A stretch of DNA of 64,000 nt from Hypericum androsaemum (taxonomy: Eukaryota > Streptophyta > Magnoliopsida > Malpighiales > Hypericaceae): the NCBI GenBank assembly GCA_963995505.1, contig OZ023189.1, forward strand, positions 2,493,155 to 2,557,154, written 5' to 3'. Positions 59,875-64,000 of the stretch are shown here, piece after piece. The stretch's first letter is position 1; each line of letters starts with the position of its first letter. The notes beneath the pieces are model-generated. The model made no database searches, was not told the origin of the DNA, and saw only the letters and a list, made by a program, of their open reading frames with translations. A program made the position numbers and the translations under genes.

Positions 59875-62800
59875 TCACTTCGGAACATTTGATGAGCTAC
59901 ACTCGCTCGAGGTGGGATGGTATTGATCCTCGTCCGGGAAACATACTACATGAGCACCACACATTTCAACCTTGAACTCACCAGTCTGAGATGATGCAGA
60001 AAACTCAAATGTAGCCTTTGAAAGGTATGTTTCATCTGATTCTGTGCCATTATGCAGATCTCTCACCAGCCAAATAAACACATGATCCGACTCAAACCTG
60101 AACCCGTAATTCCAAATCTGCACTGCATCAATATCGAAGCTAAGATGTAGAACATCTCCATCGTGTTTAGTCAGATTACACTTGCATCTGACATTGAAAC
60201 GTTCACCTATATTGTCATAGCTACCTGGGAATTCAACTACAACGCTCAAAGCCAGCCCAATAGAACGTGTCTTATACCGACAAGCGGAGAAGGATGCACA
60301 TATACATGATCCTCTGCTTTGATACTGGAACCATTCTGGAATTCTGGTTCCAGGCAGGCAAACTCTGAATTTAGGGCGTCCTGGGTACTTGCTGGTCTGA
60401 AAAAAGAAACAATGACCGAGTGAGACTGGAGCAAATTATAAGGAAGAACAATTACAGGACTAGAAGAAAGACTTATAATTCCCACAAGTTTATGCAGTTA
60501 GAGACCGTCCCGGTTGTTGTTGGCATCATATCTTATTTTCCATCAATAACATATCTGCTTGTCATCAAATCCAATTCCTAGAAGTTAGAAGCAAACTAAA
60601 CCACTTGCTATTTCTAAGAGATAGAACGACGTACAGCTGAGAACCGCCTCAATGTTGTTTCAATGTCTCGATCAACTCTCAGCAAGTACATAATGTTTTC
60701 ACGTCCACTCACATCCAGGTGCGTGCAGTTAGAGAATATGAATCTGTAATCTGGAGGAAGACAATGTTGCCAGGCTTTTTCAATCGCATTAATAGCTGAA
60801 CAAGCTACCTTCTTAATGGATGAACAGTTGGTTGAATTTACAATGCTAACTAAGCATGGAAGCTTTGGCAAACATTCGAGTCTCTTGCAGTCTCTGATGT
60901 CAAGTTCTTCTAGCAAGGAAAGCCGTTCGATGCTCGGAGGTATCTGCTGGATATCACTTTCTCTCAGGTACAATCTCTGTAGAGCTGATAAATAGCCAAT
61001 ACTTGCTGGAAGTTCTAGTATCCCACTGCTTCCCAGATCCAGTACTGTCAGGGAGTGCAAGCCACGAAGAGGTGGCAACTTGCAAAGACGCGGACAAATA
61101 TGCATTATTAGTTCCTTGAGGGATTTCAACTCGCAAATGCTGCTCGGAAGACTGCTGAGCCTCTTACAAGAACCAAGATCCAATTTCACAAGGTTAGTTA
61201 GGCGTCCGATTGATGTTGGCAATCCCTTTAATGATGTCAATCCAAGTTTCAACTCAACAAGTGAAGAGAGACTTCCTACAGAAGAAGGCAATTCAACTAT
61301 CTCGGTAGATTCCAAATTCAGTTCAACGAGGGATGAGAGATTACCAATGGACACAGGCAATTCTTTTATGTTTGTGAAACTCAGTTTCAGTTTAAGAAGT
61401 GAAGTAAGGCAGCCTATTGATGGAGGAACTAGTTCAATCTCAGAGCCAACGAGATCTAAGACCTTCAAATTCATTCCCAATATATCAGGTATCCTCCTGA
61501 GATTGGGGCACCACGAGAGATCAAACGTTTCCAGAGAAGCCAAATGAAGTGTGCTTGGAAGCCTCCTCAGCTCTCTGCAATCTTTTAATGTTAACAGATG
61601 AAGATCGTTCAGAAATTGAATCGATTGAGGCCATTCTTCCAATCCAGTTTCATCGAGATTGAGTTCTTGTATATTCGCAGGAACTTCTGGAAACTCCTCC
61701 AAGCCTGAACAACTTGAGAGGTTGAGAGTCTGAAGAGATTTTAGATGAACAAGACTTGGAAGGCTTCTTATCTTCCAGCAGTTGGATAGACTAAGGTACA
61801 CAAGTTTTTTGAGATGTTGAATAGAGGTGGGAACTTCAAGTAAATTTCCACAGGCATCAAGTATAATCTTCTCCAAGTTTACAGCTGAGGAAAGATCTGG
61901 CAGCAATATCAGATTGAACGAGCAGCTGAGATCAATTCGTTTTAATTGAGGTGAGACCTGAAAGAAACATAATCTGGTAAAAATATTCTTAGCAAAGAAA
62001 TATATGAGCTTTTGTGTACTTAAGAGATAGGAATTAATTAACCTTAGCTTCGGACCACAGTCGTTCTATTTTACTAAAGCAGAGACTCAGATCAACAAGG
62101 TTTCCCGGAAAGAAATCATAAGGCAATGTTTTCCAAGGGTATCCATGCCAATGTAGGTATCTCAAGCAACTAGGCAGATATTGAAGGCCGTAACTTGATT
62201 GTCCAGAAGTTTCTGAAATGCATCCCTCGTTGTTTCCCCAGGTAAGATAGCTACCGAAGTGGAGCTTGAGTAGTCTTAGATTACACATTTTTGAAAATGC
62301 TTGAGAAATCTCCATCTTTATCTTGATCTTATCCATGTCCAAAATTATGCTTTGTGTTAATTCGCACCCCTGACAAATTAAAGGAAAAAAGTTAATAAAA
62401 TCCAGCCTTCTATGGATCAATCTCCAGATGAACATAACCATCTAATGCACGCCTCAAGTAATAGCGTGAATTAGTGATTGACTTCTCACTGATGATTGCC
62501 TGAAGCAGTGTAGAGTATCTACTATTGTATGAGATGGACATAACAGTTTTTGATCTGTGTTCTTACCATGTTTCTTGTCAGTACAAGTAGGATGTCTTCA
62601 GCTTTCCACAATCTGCTCCTCTTTCCGTAGTCATTAGACTCTTTATGGACTATATCCCAACCCATCTCTTGTAACAAGTCATGCATCTGCAGCTTGTTGT
62701 CTGCAATAGTTATGAGGCATTTATCATGAAGACGACTTATTCCAATACCAGCAAAGAATCCACAGCCATCTAGTATATCTTTTACCAAGGCCTTGTCCTC

Positions 62801-63657
62801 GCCCTTGAAGAAACACGCAATATCCAGAAAAATATTCTGCTCGTCTTCATCTAGCTCGTCATAGCTTATTTTTAAAACATCCAAAACCTGCCGTTCAGGC
62901 ATTGTCCTTAACTTCTCTAATTTACTATTCCACTCATCTGGATGCTTCTTATACAAAAGGGAACCCAAGACTTTGAGAGCTAATGGAACACCTCTGGCAT
63001 AATTTAGAATCATTTTGGATAGCTCCAAGTAGGATGTGTTTGGACTACTTTGTTTGAAAGCCTGCAAGCTGAATAGCTGAAGAGCATCGCCATAATTTAA
63101 TCCTTGAACTTCGTATATCCTATCAACTCTATGGACAAGCACTTGCTTGTCTCTGCTTGTTACAATGATTCTGCTCCCAGGACCATACCAATTAGGATCT
63201 CCAGCTATAGTCGTCAATTGTTCTTCACTACTAAGATCGTCAAGAATGATTAGAACCTTCTTTCGACGCAACCTATTTAGAATAAAGCCCGGTAGCATGT
63301 TGGAAGTATTCACAGTTATTTCTTCACTTAAGATCTTACCAAGGACCTCATTCCGCAAGCATATAGCCGTGCGCTTTCTTGATTCTTCCCTGACATTTGC
63401 AAGGAAATAGGAACTTTCAAAATCCCTAGAAATCTGATACAGCAAAGCTTCGGCACAGGTAGTCTTTCCAATGCCGCCCATTCCCCAAATTCCGAAAAAG
63501 AGGACATTGGCTGCTTCAGTTTGCAACAAAGATAACATCTCTTCAACGTGCAACTCCATTCCAACCAAGTTCGCATCGACAGTCAATGAACCTGGCACAG
63601 ATAGGCCTTGCAGTTCCTTCAGAACCAATTCAGCAACTTCCTCGGTTAATCTGTGAT
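59875..63657 (-). CDS. TNL-class NB-ARC-LRR immune receptor, TIR exon outside the window
   Basis: Four exons join in frame: 62567-63657 (NB-ARC), 62043-62369 (linker and first LRRs), 60635-61957 (LRR) and 59875-60396 (C-terminal jelly-roll/Ig-like domain), 1086 residues in all. Motifs include P-loop GIWGMGGIGKTT, kinase-2 VLIILDDLS, RNBS-B GPGSRIIVTSRDK, GLPL as GVPLALKVLG, RNBS-D FLDIACFFKGED and QMHDLLQEMG. LDD (not LDDVW) and MHDLLQEMG are TNL hallmarks. The LRR exon has about 12 leucine-rich units with repeated LxxLxxLxLxxT/C. The post-LRR domain shows LPGTRIPEWFQYQS. The first exon shown begins in a split codon after an AG acceptor, so a TIR exon should lie beyond 64000. The product would detect pathogen effectors in the cytoplasm or nucleus. 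No disabling change was found. Confidence 0.93.
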
Positions 63658-64000
63658 CTGGCCTACCATAAGAATAACAATAATGTCAAGCTACGAAATC
63701 CTTGATTGACAAGAGCTCATCTAGTTTCATCCTTATTTCAACTGAAAAATACGTACAACACCCGAATGCTAAATAATTTCTACAGGCTTAATGTTTTATC
63801 ATAATTGAGATTAAAAAACACTTCTGTTTCAAGATTAGATGGGCTGCTTGGTGTGATAAAGGTGTGTCAAGGCACGACACACACGCCATTGTTCGATCGC
63901 ATGACAGCAGTTTGGAAATGACGAATCCACAATGATACCAGAAACTGGATTCTTTCTGCAATCCTCTACTTGTACTAAGGGACTAACTGTAAAGAGCCGC
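63658..64000 (-). other. intron 1 of the TNL gene (partial)
   Basis: AT-rich and without a coding frame. It ends in an AG acceptor at 63658-63659 on the minus strand. No TIR sequence is within it. Confidence 0.6.

Noticed and set aside
59402..59926. 174-codon ORF antisense to the TNL last exon
   Set aside because: It overlaps the C-terminal exon and 3' flank on the other strand and has no domain.

Overview
The window is nuclear DNA of a flowering plant and almost certainly a eudicot. It holds a TNL-class resistance gene (a class missing from grasses), an intron-rich cytosolic ribosomal protein gene, an AP2/ERF factor and many plant-type transposons. The species cannot be named from sequence alone; a woody dicot is only a guess.

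Layout. 1-2.8 kb: microsatellites, one doubtful membrane-protein ORF and AT-rich spacer. 2.8-3.9 kb: a 1.1-kb TRIM element with perfect 5-bp target duplications. 3.9-28.4 kb: a five-exon NTF2/SnoaL-like gene stretched to 24.5 kb. Intron 2 holds a 21-kb block: a Ty3/gypsy element arranged as a head-to-head palindrome (LTR-pol-gag / gag-pol-LTR), whose right LTR was later entered by a complete 10.3-kb Athila-type element. Intron 4 holds a Pack-MULE carrying exon 1 of a 2-oxoglutarate dioxygenase gene. All splice junctions still join in one reading frame.

29.1-38.1 kb is an RPL3 (uL3) pseudogene split by a 6.9-kb inverted Helitron-like composite with fragments of a PP2C gene, an ATL RING-H2 gene and the Helitron helicase. 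This composite was itself entered by a 2.5-kb gag/protease-only copia element. 40.1-44.3 kb repeats the NTF2-RPL3 pair: the NTF2 copy is broken, and the RPL3 copy is intact (389 codons, five coding exons). The window therefore contains a tandem segmental duplication in which the two genes decayed in opposite units.

44.3-55.7 kb is transposon-rich spacer: a MULE with a 9-bp target duplication and a visible empty site, a decayed Athila-like remnant, a pogo/Lemi-like element with a foldback MITE inside it, and a second gag/protease-only copia element. 55.8-56.3 kb encodes a one-exon DREB/ERF-type factor. 57.8-58.8 kb is a GC-rich degenerate repeat. 59.9-63.7 kb holds the NB-ARC, LRR and C-terminal exons of a TNL gene on the minus strand; its TIR exon would lie beyond the right edge.

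The most unusual feature is the palindromic gypsy element. Both outer ends appear to be U5 ends, and the paired arms lie inside an intron whose transcript could fold into a hairpin of about 4 kb.
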